NCBI GenBank assembly: GCA_944320845.1
Contig: CALUJA010000009.1
Span: 53,768 to 117,767, forward strand
Direction: 5' to 3'
DNA length: 64,000 bases
Source of the DNA: an uncultured Phocaeicola sp.
Lineage (GTDB): Bacteria > Bacteroidota > Bacteroidia > Bacteroidales > Bacteroidaceae
Shown here: positions 1 to 8,432 of the stretch, one piece after another
Layout: each line of letters begins with the position of its first letter
How positions within the stretch are numbered: position 1 is the first letter of the stretch
Made by a program: the position numbers and the translations under genes
The notes under the pieces: generated by a model
Told to the model about the DNA's origin: nothing
Databases searched by the model: none
What the model saw: the letters and a program-made list of their open reading frames with translations, nothing else

Positions 1-1
1 C

Positions 2-496
2 GACAAGGATGCCGTATCGGCCTGCTCGCTTTTGGCCGAGATTTGCGCTTGGGCCAAGGATCAGGGCAAGACTTTGTATGATGTCTTGATGGATATTTAC
101 GTGGAATACGGATTTTCTAAAGAGGTCACCGTAAATGTTGTGAAGCCGGGAAAGACCGGAGCCGATGAGATAAAAGCGATGATGGACAATTTCCGCGCCT
201 GTCCGCCTAAGGAACTGGGAGGTTCTGAAGTAGTGTTGGTAAAAGATTACAAGACATTGAAGGCTACAGACAATAAGGGAAATGTAACCGAGCTTGATAT
301 GCCGGAATCTTCGAACGTGTTGCAATTCTTTACGGCCGATGGTACAAAAGTTTCGGTACGCCCGTCAGGCACTGAGCCTAAAATTAAATTCTACATGGAA
401 ATCAAGGGAGAAATGCAATGCCCGAAATGCTATGTGGGGGCAACTGCAGATGCAACCGAGAAGATTGAACTGGTAAAGAAGTCTTTAGGCATTTAA
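2..496 (+). CDS. phosphoglucomutase/phosphomannomutase family, C-terminal part
   Basis: The frame is open from the window edge, so the start and the catalytic serine loop lie upstream. The visible 164 residues form the end of domain III and the C-terminal phosphate-binding domain of an alpha-D-phosphohexomutase. The family signature SVRPSGTEPKIKFY, which holds the substrate phosphate, is intact near the end. The family interconverts hexose 1- and 6-phosphates in the cytoplasm. The fragment does not show whether the substrate is glucose, mannose or glucosamine phosphate. A unique stretch containing CPKC follows the phosphate loop. Confidence 0.9.
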   Translation, partial: DKDAVSACSLLAEICAWAKDQGKTLYDVLMDIYVEYGFSKEVTVNVVKPGKTGADEIKAMMDNFRACPPKELGGSEVVLVKDYKTLKATDNKGNVTELDMPESSNVLQFFTADGTKVSVRPSGTEPKIKFYMEIKGEMQCPKCYVGATADATEKIELVKKSLGI

Positions 497-764
497 AAAG
501 AGAAGACCGGTTCTGATACGGAAGCCGTAGCTTTCCGCAGAAAATCATACTTCGTGCCATGAAGTGTGAAAGGCTGCGGAAGGTTGCGGCTTTTTTGTCA
601 GGAGCTTAAATATGTATTTCCGTATCCGGAAATTTTTTCTGTCCTGTCGGCCTGCGCTATTGTATGGTTCATAACTCTGTCTGAAATGTCGGACGGGCAA
701 GGCAGACCGGATGATTTTTCTTTTAAAAAATGTTTCAGCCAGCCGGGATTTGTTGAAAAATTAT

Positions 765-772
765 TATCTTTG
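765..772 (+). promoter_or_regulatory. -7 box TATCTTTG of the Nif3-like gene
   Basis: The -7 box is exact; no good -33 box is visible. Transcription would begin near 779, which leaves the ATG at 791 as the first usable start and excludes the longer in-frame opening from 566. Confidence 0.55.
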
Positions 773-790
773 TGCAAATTTTCGCGGATT

Positions 791-1885
791 ATGAAAATTA
801 AGGAAGTCTTGAATGCCCTTGAGATGTTCGCGCCTCTGCCGCTGCAGGATGGATTTGACAATGCCGGACTGCAGGTTGGATTGACAGACGCGGAAGTTGC
901 AGGGGCTTTGTTGTGTCTGGATGTGAATGAAGCGGTCATTGATGAAGCGGTTGCGTTAGGCTATAACCTTGTCATATCTCACCATCCCCTGATATTTAAA
1001 GGATTTAAGTCAGTAACCGGGCGTGATTATGTAGAGCGCTGCGTCATGAAGGCCATAAAGAATGACATCGTTGTCTTTGCAATGCACACCAATTTGGATA
1101 ATGCTCCGCAGGGAGTCAACTATAAGATAGCGGAAAAAATAGGCTTGAAAAATGTCCGGATATTGGAGGCAAAAGAAAACGGTCTGCTGAAGCTGGTTAC
1201 TTTTGTTCCCGTTAATCATGCAGACAAGGTGCGTGAAGCCTTGTTTTCGGCAGGATGCGGATGCATCGGCCGCTACGATTCATGCAGCTATAATATAGAG
1301 GGAAACGGTACTTTCCGTGCGGGAGAAGGCACTCATCCATATTGTGGAAAAATCGGCCGGTTACATCAAGAGGCGGAAACGCGCATTGAGACAATTCTGC
1401 CGGAATATTGCAAAAGCCAGGCGGTGAAGGCACTGATGGCCGCTCATCCCTATGAAGAACCTGCATATGATTTGTATCCTCTGAAAAATTCATGGAGTCA
1501 GGCGGGCGCGGGGGTGATAGGCGAGTTGCCGGAAGGAGAGACCGAAACAGACTTTCTGAAAAGAATCAAGAAGCTGTTTGAAGTGGGATGCGTGAAGCAT
1601 TCGCGTCTGAACGGGCGTTTGATTCAGACCGTGGCGCTGTGTGGCGGGGCAGGTGCTTTCCTTTTGCCTAAGGCTGTGGCCGGACATGCGGATGTATTTA
1701 TAACCGGCGAGGTGAAATACCACGATTATTTCAGTTATGAAAATGATATTCTGATTGCTGAAATCGGGCATTACGAAAGTGAGCAATATACGAAAGAATT
1801 ACTTTATTCAATTATAAGGGAGAAGTTTCCGGCACTGGAAATGCAGATAACCCGTGTCAATATGAATCCCATCAAATATTTATAA
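791..1885 (+). CDS. Nif3-like dinuclear metal centre protein
   Basis: The 364-residue product has the usual long Nif3/YqfO form with an internal insert domain. Metal-ligand motifs are visible: SHHPLIFKG (His64, His65), HTNLD (Asp103) and GHYESE near residue 327. The family forms a toroidal hexamer with two metals per subunit, and its cellular role is still unclear; it is often annotated as a GTP cyclohydrolase I type 2 homologue. The start at 791 is preferred because a promoter lies at 765-772 and the 75 upstream codons look unlike the family. The next gene begins 5 bp downstream and is a conserved partner in Bacteroidetes. Confidence 0.93.
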   Translation: MKIKEVLNALEMFAPLPLQDGFDNAGLQVGLTDAEVAGALLCLDVNEAVIDEAVALGYNLVISHHPLIFKGFKSVTGRDYVERCVMKAIKNDIVVFAMHTNLDNAPQGVNYKIAEKIGLKNVRILEAKENGLLKLVTFVPVNHADKVREALFSAGCGCIGRYDSCSYNIEGNGTFRAGEGTHPYCGKIGRLHQEAETRIETILPEYCKSQAVKALMAAHPYEEPAYDLYPLKNSWSQAGAGVIGELPEGETETDFLKRIKKLFEVGCVKHSRLNGRLIQTVALCGGAGAFLLPKAVAGHADVFITGEVKYHDYFSYENDILIAEIGHYESEQYTKELLYSIIREKFPALEMQITRVNMNPIKYL

Positions 1886-1890
1886 GAACT

Positions 1891-2682
1891 ATGGCGAAAG
1901 AAGCAAAGAAAGATCCAAGTGAATTGAGTGTGGAAGAAAAGCTGAAGGCTTTGTATCAGCTGCAGACGATGCTGTCAGAAATTGACAAGATCAAGACCTT
2001 GAGAGGTGAATTGCCTCTTGAAGTGCAGGATTTGGAAGATGAAGTTACGGGTTTGAGCACACGAATCGAGAAGATAAAGACTGAAATCAGTGAGCTGAAG
2101 ACGAATGTTTCGAAGAAGAAGATAGAGATAGAGGCAGCCAAGACCTCCATCGAAAAATATAAGGAACAGCAGGATAATGTGCGCAACAACCGTGAATATG
2201 ATGTGCTGACCAAGGAAATCGAATTCCAGACACTGGAAGTGGAACTGTGTGAAAAGCGAATCAAGGAATTTACCGCCGCCATCCAGGCCAAGGAAGAAGA
2301 GATAGAGAAGAGTACGGTCGCTTTAGAGGAAAGACAGAAAGACCTTGAGGTGAAGAAGAACGAGCTTGACGAAATCATTTCCGAGACCAAACAGGAGGAA
2401 GAAAAGCTGAGAGAAAAGGCCAAAGCTTTGGAAACGACCATTGAGCCGCGTCTGCTTCAGGCTTTCAAGCGCATCCGTAAAAATTCACGCAACGGTTTGG
2501 GCATTACTTACGTGCAGCGTGATGCCTGCGGAGGATGCTTCAACAAGATTCCGCCCCAGAAACAGCTGGACATCCGTATGCGCAAAAAGATTATTGTCTG
2601 TGAATATTGCGGCCGCATCATGATTGACCCGGAACTGGCAGGCGTTACCGTAGAAAAACATCTTGAGACAAAGACCAAATAA
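1891..2682 (+). CDS. coiled-coil C4 zinc-ribbon protein (COG1579)
   Basis: The 263-residue protein is almost entirely a charged heptad-rich coiled coil (residues about 15-185), ending in a zinc ribbon with Cys213, Cys216, Cys237 and Cys240. This matches the COG1579/CT398-like family, proposed to bind nucleic acid or act in secretion or flagellar contexts in other phyla; no enzyme motif is seen. It lies 5 bp after the Nif3-like gene and shares its terminator, so the two are cotranscribed. The precise function is unknown. Confidence 0.88.
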   Translation: MAKEAKKDPSELSVEEKLKALYQLQTMLSEIDKIKTLRGELPLEVQDLEDEVTGLSTRIEKIKTEISELKTNVSKKKIEIEAAKTSIEKYKEQQDNVRNNREYDVLTKEIEFQTLEVELCEKRIKEFTAAIQAKEEEIEKSTVALEERQKDLEVKKNELDEIISETKQEEEKLREKAKALETTIEPRLLQAFKRIRKNSRNGLGITYVQRDACGGCFNKIPPQKQLDIRMRKKIIVCEYCGRIMIDPELAGVTVEKHLETKTK

Positions 2683-2711
2683 GCGAGGCGATTCCCGCCT
2701 TGTGAGGAAAG

Positions 2712-2750
2712 GACAAGTCTTTGCGGAAGTGCAATCCGTAAAGGCTTGTC
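2712..2750 (+). terminator. Rho-independent terminator of the Nif3/zinc-ribbon operon
   Basis: The arms 2712-2726 and 2736-2750 pair over 15 bases with two mismatched positions, and TTTTCTTGTTTT follows. It also separates this operon from the convergent gene ending at 2767. Confidence 0.85.
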
Positions 2751-2766
2751 TTTTCTTGTTTTGCTG

Positions 2767-3225
2767 TCATAGTTCCGAAAAATCCGGGATGTGCGGAAGA
2801 AAGGCATACGAATTGCCGGCATAGTCAATGCGGCAACAGTAGTGGCTGATGCCGTTGGTTACAATCAGATAGTCTACATGCAGCACCATATTGTAGCGTG
2901 TTATTTGATTGAACACGGCTTGCGTAATCTCCACGGAGGGAGCTTTGTATTCAACAATCATCCGTGCCTTCAGGCTACGGTCGTATAATACGGTGTCGCA
3001 ACGTTTTTTGACGCCGTTCAGGCATATTTGCACCTCATTGGCAAGCAGTCCCGCGGGATATCCCTTGTGTTCTACCAATAGATGAACAAAATGTTGCCTG
3101 ACCCATTCCTCGGGGGTAAGGGCGACATATTTTTTTCTCAATATGTCAAAAATAAGTTTTTTACCTTGCTCTGTTCTGATTTTATAAGGGTAAGAAGGCA
3201 AGTTTAATGCTGACTTTTCGTACAT
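2767..3225 (-). CDS. stand-alone HsdR N-terminal-like (HSDR_N_2) protein
   Basis: The 152-residue protein resembles the nuclease-fold N-terminal domain of type I restriction R subunits. The pattern includes RCDTVLYD (about residues 75-82) and VEYKAP (about 91-96), which fit the D...ExK catalytic arrangement of PD-(D/E)XK nucleases. No helicase domain and no hsdM or hsdS neighbours are present, so it is an orphan of the kind common in Bacteroidetes and not a working type I system. It is divergent from amn; its -7 box lies inside the amn leader. The function is unknown. Confidence 0.78.
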   Translation of the reverse strand: MYEKSALNLPSYPYKIRTEQGKKLIFDILRKKYVALTPEEWVRQHFVHLLVEHKGYPAGLLANEVQICLNGVKKRCDTVLYDRSLKARMIVEYKAPSVEITQAVFNQITRYNMVLHVDYLIVTNGISHYCCRIDYAGNSYAFLPHIPDFSEL

Positions 3226-3228
3226 TTG
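3221..3228 (+). promoter_or_regulatory. -7 box TACATTTG of the amn-holA operon
   Basis: The exact -7 box overlaps the first codons of the divergent gene. Transcription would begin near 3235, which rules out an amn start at 3226. Confidence 0.6.
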
Positions 3229-3249
3229 CAGTTACAGAATTGCTTTATG

Positions 3250-3257
3250 CAAAAATA
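3250..3257 (-). promoter_or_regulatory. -7 box TATTTTTG of the HsdR-N-like gene
   Basis: Read on the minus strand from 3257 to 3250, this places a transcript start near 3243, 18 bases before the ATG at 3225. It lies inside the amn leader, so the two promoters face and overlap each other. Confidence 0.5.
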
Positions 3258-3267
3258 CGAAAAGATA

Positions 3268-4044
3268 ATGAAAACGAAACAGGAAATCGTTGCAAACTGG
3301 CTGCCCCGGTATACCAGGCGCAAACTGGAAGACTTTGGCGAATATATATTGCTTACCAACTTCAACAAATATGTGGAGATATTTGCCGAACGGTTTGGTG
3401 TCCCCATACTGGGCAGGGATGCCAATATGATTTCCGCTCATGCCGAAGGCATCACGATGATAAACTTCGGTATGGGCAGTCCGAATGCCGCCATCATCAT
3501 GGATTTGCTGAGCGCAATACATCCTAAAGCATGCTTGTTTCTGGGAAAATGTGGAGGGATAGACCGGAAAAACCAGATTGGAGACCTGATTCTTCCGATA
3601 GCGGCCATCCGCGGAGAAGGGACATCCAACGATTATTACCCGCCGGAAGTTCCCGCACTGCCTGCGTTCATGCTTCAGCGTGCGGTCTCATCCGCCATCC
3701 GTGACCACTCGCGCGATTATTGGACGGGCACGGTCTATACGACCAACCGTCGTATCTGGGAGCATGACGAGTCATTCAAAGACTATGTCCTGAAAACGCG
3801 TGCCATGGCGGTGGATATGGAAACGGCTACACTTTTCATAACGGGGTTTGCCAACCATATCCCCACGGGAGCCTTGCTGCTTGTGTCTGACCAGCCGATG
3901 ATTCCCGAAGGGATAAAGACGGAACAGAGTGATACGATGGTGACCCAACGCTACGTGCATGAGCATGTGGAGATAGGCATTGATGCACTGCGCATGATTA
4001 TTGAAGAGAAGAGAACTGTAAAACATCTGAAATTCGACTGGTAA
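3268..4044 (+). CDS. amn: AMP nucleosidase
   Basis: The 258-residue protein belongs to the short AMP nucleosidase form of the phosphorylase superfamily, which hydrolyses AMP to adenine and ribose 5-phosphate. Typical elements are visible: GMGSPNAAI for base/phosphate contacts, FLGKCGG, and AVDMETATLF, where the family's ribose-binding glutamate sits. The start MKTKQEIV fits the family; ATG 3247 remains possible, but 3226 falls within the promoter. holA follows after 6 bp. Confidence 0.9.
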   Translation: MKTKQEIVANWLPRYTRRKLEDFGEYILLTNFNKYVEIFAERFGVPILGRDANMISAHAEGITMINFGMGSPNAAIIMDLLSAIHPKACLFLGKCGGIDRKNQIGDLILPIAAIRGEGTSNDYYPPEVPALPAFMLQRAVSSAIRDHSRDYWTGTVYTTNRRIWEHDESFKDYVLKTRAMAVDMETATLFITGFANHIPTGALLLVSDQPMIPEGIKTEQSDTMVTQRYVHEHVEIGIDALRMIIEEKRTVKHLKFDW

Positions 4045-4050
4045 ATTCTT

Positions 4051-5067
4051 ATGGCAAAAGAAGTCACTTACGAGGAAATCATACGGAATCTGAGGAGCAA
4101 GGTTTATTCTCCCGTCTACTTTCTGATGGGTGAAGAAGATTATTATATCGACCGCATTGCGGATTACATAGCGGATACTGTCCTGACGGAAACGGAAAAA
4201 GAGTTTAATCTGACCGTGCTGTATGGTCCGGAAGTGGATATTGCCACAATTGTCAATACGGCCCGACGATATCCGATGATGGCGGAGCATCAGGTTGTTG
4301 TGGTAAAGGAAGCGCAGGGCTTGAGAAATTGGGACGGACTGGTGTATTACCTGCAAAAACCTTTAAGCTCTACGATTCTCGTCGTATGCTATAAGCATGG
4401 GGTGATAGACCGCCGGAAAAAGCTGGCTGCCGAAGTGGAGAAAAGCGGCATTCTCTTTGAGTCAAAAAAGTTGAAGGACAGCCAGCTGCCGGGTTTCATC
4501 GCATCATATCTGAAGCGCAGGCAGGTGGAGATAGAGCCGAAAGCTTCGGAAATGATGGCCGAATTTGTAGGCGCTGACTTAAACAGGATGGCAGGCGAGC
4601 TGGAGAAGCTGATAATTTCGCTTCCGTCCGGCAAAAAGCGCATCACGCCGGAACAAATCGAACGGAATATAGGCATCAGCAAAGATTATAATAACTTTGA
4701 ACTCCGCAATGCGGTGGTGATGAAAGATGTGGCGAAAGCCAATCAGATAATAAAATATTTCGAGGAAAACCCCAAGAATAACCCTTTGCAGGTAACGCTT
4801 GCCGTGCTGTTCAGCTTTTTTTCCAACCTGATGTTGGCATATTATGCGCCTGACAAATCGGATAGAGGAATAGCAGAGCAACTGGGGCTTCGTTCTCCCT
4901 GGCAGGCGAAAGATTATGAAATCGCGATGAAGCGGTATTCGGGAGTAAAAGTGATGCAGATAATAAGGGCCATCCGCCTTTGTGATGCGAAATCAAAAGG
5001 CGTAGGCAATTCCTCCATATCCGACGGAGAGCTTCTTCGAGAATTGGTTTATTTCATTTTCCACTGA
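4051..5067 (+). CDS. holA: DNA polymerase III subunit delta
   Basis: The 338-residue product matches HolA, the clamp-loader subunit that opens the beta sliding clamp. The N-terminal YFLMGEEDYYIDRIAD segment corresponds to the clamp-binding ATPase-like domain. The central FVGADLNRMAGELEKL and C-terminal helical collar domain (about residues 215-338) are as expected. As usual for delta, there is no functional Walker box. It is cotranscribed with amn. Confidence 0.93.
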   Translation: MAKEVTYEEIIRNLRSKVYSPVYFLMGEEDYYIDRIADYIADTVLTETEKEFNLTVLYGPEVDIATIVNTARRYPMMAEHQVVVVKEAQGLRNWDGLVYYLQKPLSSTILVVCYKHGVIDRRKKLAAEVEKSGILFESKKLKDSQLPGFIASYLKRRQVEIEPKASEMMAEFVGADLNRMAGELEKLIISLPSGKKRITPEQIERNIGISKDYNNFELRNAVVMKDVAKANQIIKYFEENPKNNPLQVTLAVLFSFFSNLMLAYYAPDKSDRGIAEQLGLRSPWQAKDYEIAMKRYSGVKVMQIIRAIRLCDAKSKGVGNSSISDGELLRELVYFIFH

Positions 5068-5573
5068 TTCCGGCCGGTTATTCCAAAGATATATTTCTTT
5101 CTTGATACAAAAATCATAATTGCATCATTCTATAATACAAATGTATAATAGGGTGATGTTTTTTTGTACATATACACTTGCATATTTTACATAAGTAGAT
5201 AAAATTTGGTTTCTATTGTATGTATGTAAACGAGAAGGGGCGAAGAAAACTTTTGTAATCCATGGAATGTACAGATGTAAATGTATATATATAATTCCAT
5301 ATATATCAAGATATAAATATAGGTAATTCAGATATTTATGTTGCAATTTCAAAATTTTGTTTTAATGCATTTCCGGCTATGGCCTTATATGAGCGAATAA
5401 GATTTGTATAATAAGAGAAAAAAATTATTATACCTATCAAAACCAATTATATACGTAGGAAAACAAAAGTTTTGCTATAATCATTTTCCTGTTTTTACGG
5501 TTGTAAAATGTAGATATGTAACATAAGAATCGTCTGCTGTTTACAGAAGTAAAATTTATTTTTGTATACAGAA
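5068..5573. other. AT-rich intergenic region without a recognised gene
   Basis: About 500 bp very rich in A and T, with many TGTA/TACA and TATATA words and no credible coding frame. A minus-strand TACATTTG at 5145-5138 and a plus-strand TATTTTTG at 5557-5564 match the -7 box, but neither has a clear -33 partner. The clustered short inverted words could be operators of the XRE gene downstream; none is long enough to call. Confidence 0.6.
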
Positions 5574-5605
5574 TTTGCATTTGTCCGTTTTAATCCATAC
5601 ATTTG
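5574..5605 (+). promoter_or_regulatory. promoter of the XRE regulator
   Basis: TTTG at 5574-5577 and TACATTTG at 5598-5605 are separated by exactly 20 bp, one of the best full promoters in the window. The start codon is 28 bases downstream. Confidence 0.75.
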
Positions 5606-5633
5606 TCAAGTGAAACATTTTATACACATGTAA

Positions 5634-6053
5634 ATGAAAGAGCGGATTATACAGATAATACAGAAAGAGGGTTTGTCCAACGCTGAATTTGCAGAGCGGA
5701 TAGGAGTTTCTGTTTCGTCATTGTCGCACATTTTCAATGGCCGCAACAACCCAAGCCTGGAATTGGTCATGCGTATTCATAAGGCATGTCCGTATGTCAA
5801 TCTGAACTGGCTGCTTTATGGTGAGGGACAAATGGAGGACAAGAAACCGGCTGGCGGTGCTCCCGACTTGTTTTCTCAAGTTCCGGAAGAGCAGAAAACG
5901 GCGGAGAAAGTTGCGCCACTCAGTATGGACTTGCGCAAAGAGAACGTTATCCAGCCGGAAATCAGGTATATCGAAAAGCCCCAGCCTAAAATTACAGAGA
6001 TAAGAATCTTTTTCGACAATGGCACTTATGAGATTTTCAAGCCTGAAAAATAA
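5634..6053 (+). CDS. XRE-family helix-turn-helix regulator
   Basis: The 139-residue protein has a Cro/CI-type HTH at residues about 3-55 (GLSNAEFAERIGVSVSSLSH forms helices 2 and 3) followed by the NLNWLLYGEGQM motif common in Bacteroidetes XRE regulators. The C-terminal 60 residues are low complexity with a short beta-like tail. It stands alone between a long AT-rich gap and pyrK. It could autoregulate through that gap. The target is unknown, and nothing nearby marks it as a phage repressor. Confidence 0.85.
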   Translation: MKERIIQIIQKEGLSNAEFAERIGVSVSSLSHIFNGRNNPSLELVMRIHKACPYVNLNWLLYGEGQMEDKKPAGGAPDLFSQVPEEQKTAEKVAPLSMDLRKENVIQPEIRYIEKPQPKITEIRIFFDNGTYEIFKPEK

Positions 6054-6106
6054 AGAGAGACTGTTTATTTGATGTCTTGAGACTGACAGATATTTCGGCA
6101 AATTAG

Positions 6107-6114
6107 TATCTTTG
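6107..6114 (+). promoter_or_regulatory. -7 box TATCTTTG of pyrK-pyrD
   Basis: Exact -7 box 28 bases before the pyrK ATG. No good -33 box at 20 bp. Confidence 0.6.
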
Positions 6115-6141
6115 CATTTAAAAAGGTTTACCTAATTTTAT

Positions 6142-6912
6142 ATGAAGAAATATATCTTAGATTTGACGGTGGCTGAAAACATTCGTTTAAATGCCAATTA
6201 TGTACTTCTCAAGTTGACCCAGTCGGCGCCGTTGCCGGAAATGCTGCCGGGACAGTTTGCCGAAATCCGTGTTGACGGTTCTGCCACGACTTTCCTGCGG
6301 CGTCCCATCTCCATCAACTACATCGACAGGAAAGCGAATGAAGTATGGTTTCTTGTTCAGCTGGTGGGCGACGGCACCCGCAAATTGGCCGAATGCCGGA
6401 AAGGCGATGTGATAAATGTCATATTGCCGCTTGGAAACGGATTTTCCATGCCCGGCGCAGGCAAGAACGTGCTGCTGGTCGGCGGTGGTGTAGGGACTGC
6501 CCCTATGCTTTATTTGGGGGAAATCCTGCGGCAACACTGCAATCCGACCTTTCTGTTGGGAGCGCGCTCGAAAGAAGACCTGCTGCAACTGGACTTTTTC
6601 AAGGCCAAAGGCGAAGTCTATGTTACGACAGAAGACGGAAGTCTCGGTGAAAAGGGCTATGTAACCATGCACAGCATCTTGAGGGAAAGACGATTTGATA
6701 TGATTTACGCTTGCGGTCCGAAGCCCATGATGATGGCAGTTGCCAAGTATGCCCATGCAAACGGAATAGAATGCGAAGTTTCGCTGGAAAACACGATGGC
6801 ATGTGGTGTGGGAGCTTGCTTGTGCTGCGTGGAAAACACTAAGGAAGGTCATGTGTGTGTATGTAAAGAAGGTCCAGTGTTCAATATAAAAAAATTGTTA
6901 TGGCAGATTTAA
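6142..6912 (+). CDS. pyrK: dihydroorotate dehydrogenase B, electron-transfer subunit
   Basis: The 256-residue iron-sulfur flavoprotein passes electrons from dihydroorotate, via PyrD, to NAD+ in pyrimidine synthesis. The FAD-binding motif RRPISI is at about residues 53-58, the nucleotide-binding GGGVGTAPM at about residues 115-123, and the [2Fe-2S] ligands are Cys221, Cys226, Cys229 and Cys241. Its 3' end overlaps pyrD by 13 bases, which implies translational coupling and a 1:1 complex. Confidence 0.96.
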   Translation: MKKYILDLTVAENIRLNANYVLLKLTQSAPLPEMLPGQFAEIRVDGSATTFLRRPISINYIDRKANEVWFLVQLVGDGTRKLAECRKGDVINVILPLGNGFSMPGAGKNVLLVGGGVGTAPMLYLGEILRQHCNPTFLLGARSKEDLLQLDFFKAKGEVYVTTEDGSLGEKGYVTMHSILRERRFDMIYACGPKPMMMAVAKYAHANGIECEVSLENTMACGVGACLCCVENTKEGHVCVCKEGPVFNIKKLLWQI

Positions 6913-7811
6913 CTATAAATATCGGTAATCTGAAGATGTCGAATCCGGTGATGACAGCATCGGGGACATTCGGCTATGGCTTGGAATTCCAAGACTTTGT
7001 TGATTTGGAGCAAATAGGAGGCATCATTGTGAAAGGGACAACCCTGCATCCGCGTGAGGGCAATCCTTACCCGCGTATGGCAGAAACGCCTATGGGAATG
7101 CTGAATGCCGTGGGATTGCAAAATAAGGGAGTGCATTATTTTGTAGACCATATTTATCCGCAGATTAAAGACATCCGCACGAATATAATTGTAAATGTCT
7201 CCGGCTCGCAGGTCGAAGATTATGCCGAAACGGCAAGCATTGTCAATGAGCTCGACAATATTCCGGCTATAGAGCTGAATATCTCTTGTCCCAATGTGAA
7301 GCAAGGAGGAATGGCATTTGGCGTATCTGCTCATGGAGCTTCGGAAGTGGTGAGTGCAGTCCGCAAAGTCTACAAGAAGACATTGATAGTCAAGCTTTCT
7401 CCTAATGTAACAGATATTACCGAAATAGCCCGCGCTGCAGAAGGTGCAGGAGCCGACAGCGTTTCGCTTATCAATACGCTGATGGGGATGGCCATTGACG
7501 CGGAAAAGAGAAAGCCTGTCCTTTCAACGATTACCGGTGGAATGAGCGGTGCGGCAGTGAAGCCGATAGCTTTGCGCATGGTGTGGCAGGTTGCGCATGC
7601 TGTCAAAATACCTGTTATTGGCTTGGGCGGCATTATGAACTGGAGGGATGCCGTAGAGTTTTTCTTGGCCGGCGCTTCGGCCATTCAGGTCGGAACGGCC
7701 AATTTCATAGACCCCGCCGTCACGGTTAAAATAGCGAAAGGCATTGATGATTATCTTATACGCCACAATTATTCTTCTATACGCGACATTATTGGTGCCT
7801 TGACAGTTTAA
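6900..7811 (+). CDS. pyrD: dihydroorotate dehydrogenase B, catalytic subunit
   Basis: The 303-residue FMN-dependent TIM barrel oxidises dihydroorotate to orotate. The class 1 catalytic cysteine is Cys130 in NISCPN. The FMN phosphate site is seen in [11 protein letters not shown] and in the following GASAIQVGT. The presence of pyrK makes this the NAD-linked 1B type. A second, distant paralogue at 31676-32653 lacks the catalytic cysteine. Confidence 0.96.
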   Translation: MADLTINIGNLKMSNPVMTASGTFGYGLEFQDFVDLEQIGGIIVKGTTLHPREGNPYPRMAETPMGMLNAVGLQNKGVHYFVDHIYPQIKDIRTNIIVNVSGSQVEDYAETASIVNELDNIPAIELNISCPNVKQGGMAFGVSAHGASEVVSAVRKVYKKTLIVKLSPNVTDITEIARAAEGAGADSVSLINTLMGMAIDAEKRKPVLSTITGGMSGAAVKPIALRMVWQVAHAVKIPVIGLGGIMNWRDAVEFFLAGASAIQVGTANFIDPAVTVKIAKGIDDYLIRHNYSSIRDIIGALTV

Positions 7812-7822
7812 TGGACAAATAA

Positions 7823-7875
7823 ACCCTGAGTCTTGTCATTCGTTAAGCATTTTTCTTATTGACAAAACTCAGGGT
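7823..7875 (+). terminator. hairpin after pyrD
   Basis: The arms 7823-7838 and 7860-7875 pair almost perfectly (one mismatch) around a 21-base loop. The T run after it is weak (ATTTGCTTG). It ends the pyrKD transcript just before the prophage. Confidence 0.75.
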
Positions 7876-7947
7876 ATTTGCTTGCTTGAATTCTTTTCCA
7901 TCCCTATAAAAAAGATGTATCATGCTGTCTCAAAAAGATTTTTGAAA

Positions 7948-7975
7948 ATACAATATAATGCGCATAACGATTAAC
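7948..7975. other. left attachment site (degenerate dif-like)
   Basis: Core TGCGCA at 7959-7964 is flanked by ATACAATATAA and TAACGATTAAC. Compared with the right site, the arms agree at 6 of 11 and 7 of 11 positions. Because the core is palindromic, the orientation is ambiguous. This is read as the hybrid, poorly recombining end. Confidence 0.75.
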
Positions 7976-8098
7976 ATAGAATAACAATAGACAACTACAT
8001 TTTTACACATTTTTTAAAACACTCCCCTATCGGGGAGATGAAGAAGCAAACCGGCGTTCCGTGCCGTCATTTTTCCAATATAGAACAAGAAAGGGGGA

Positions 8099-8121
8099 CA
8101 GGGCCGTAGATTAAGGCCCTG
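8099..8121. repeat. GC-rich hairpin CAGGGCC/GGCCCTG
   Basis: Perfect 7-bp arms at 8099-8105 and 8115-8121 with a 9-base loop. No T run follows on either strand, so it is a structural element and not a classic terminator. Confidence 0.75.
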
Positions 8122-8238
8122 CACTTCGTGAAAATGACATAGATTCCATGACAAACGGCATACGCTTCACTCGCAATTATTTTATACACCTCGCTATCGT
8201 TCAGTCAGCAAAAATGCAAAGGCACCGGAACGAAAACC

Positions 8239-8293
8239 TAAACAATGCCAAAAAACCGCTTCACTACGTTACGCAATTTTTTACCATTGTTTA
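8239..8293. repeat. long compound stem-loop with CGTTACGCAA in the loop
   Basis: The outer arms TAAACAATG (8239-8247) and CATTGTTTA (8285-8293) and the inner arms AAAAAA (8250-8255) and TTTTTT (8277-8282) are separated by 2-base mismatches. They leave a 21-base loop that contains CGTTACGCAA, part of the word repeated at 8365. It is a candidate Rep nick site or origin hairpin. Confidence 0.6.
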
Positions 8294-8376
8294 AGTTTGT
8301 CTTATCCTCCAAAGCCTTTGCGAAAAGCTGACGGAACGACAGCAAGGCGCATAAAAAAAAAGCTCGTTACGCAATT
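8267..8376. repeat. 12-bp direct repeat CGTTACGCAATT
   Basis: Exact copies are at 8267-8278 and 8365-8376 in the prophage non-coding segment, 98 bp apart. Confidence 0.7.
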
Positions 8377-8432
8377 GGACGCAACGGCATACATTTTTTT
8401 TTTCGCTCCGCGGGGGAACTCCTGCATTCGCA

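Larger units (their letters stand above)
7976..8432. other. prophage non-coding region, candidate origin/packaging region
   Basis: There is no credible gene in about 450 bases. It contains a GC hairpin (8099-8121), a long compound hairpin (8239-8293), and the 12-bp word CGTTACGCAATT at 8267-8278 and again at 8365-8376, with a related CGCAATT near 8171. Runs of A and T flank these elements. In microviruses such intergenic segments often hold origin or packaging signals; that role here is inferred. Confidence 0.6.

Noticed and set aside
2767-3225. Type I restriction-modification locus
   Set aside because: Only an N-terminal R-like domain is present; no helicase, methylase or specificity gene is nearby.
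5125-5352. 75-codon minus-strand opening in the AT-rich gap
   Set aside because: Composition is driven by A/T runs, rich in Tyr, Ile and Leu without domain, with no start context; best explained by chance.
8239-8376. CRISPR array in the prophage tail
   Set aside because: Only two 12-bp copies with unequal surroundings; no regular repeat-spacer pattern and no cas genes.
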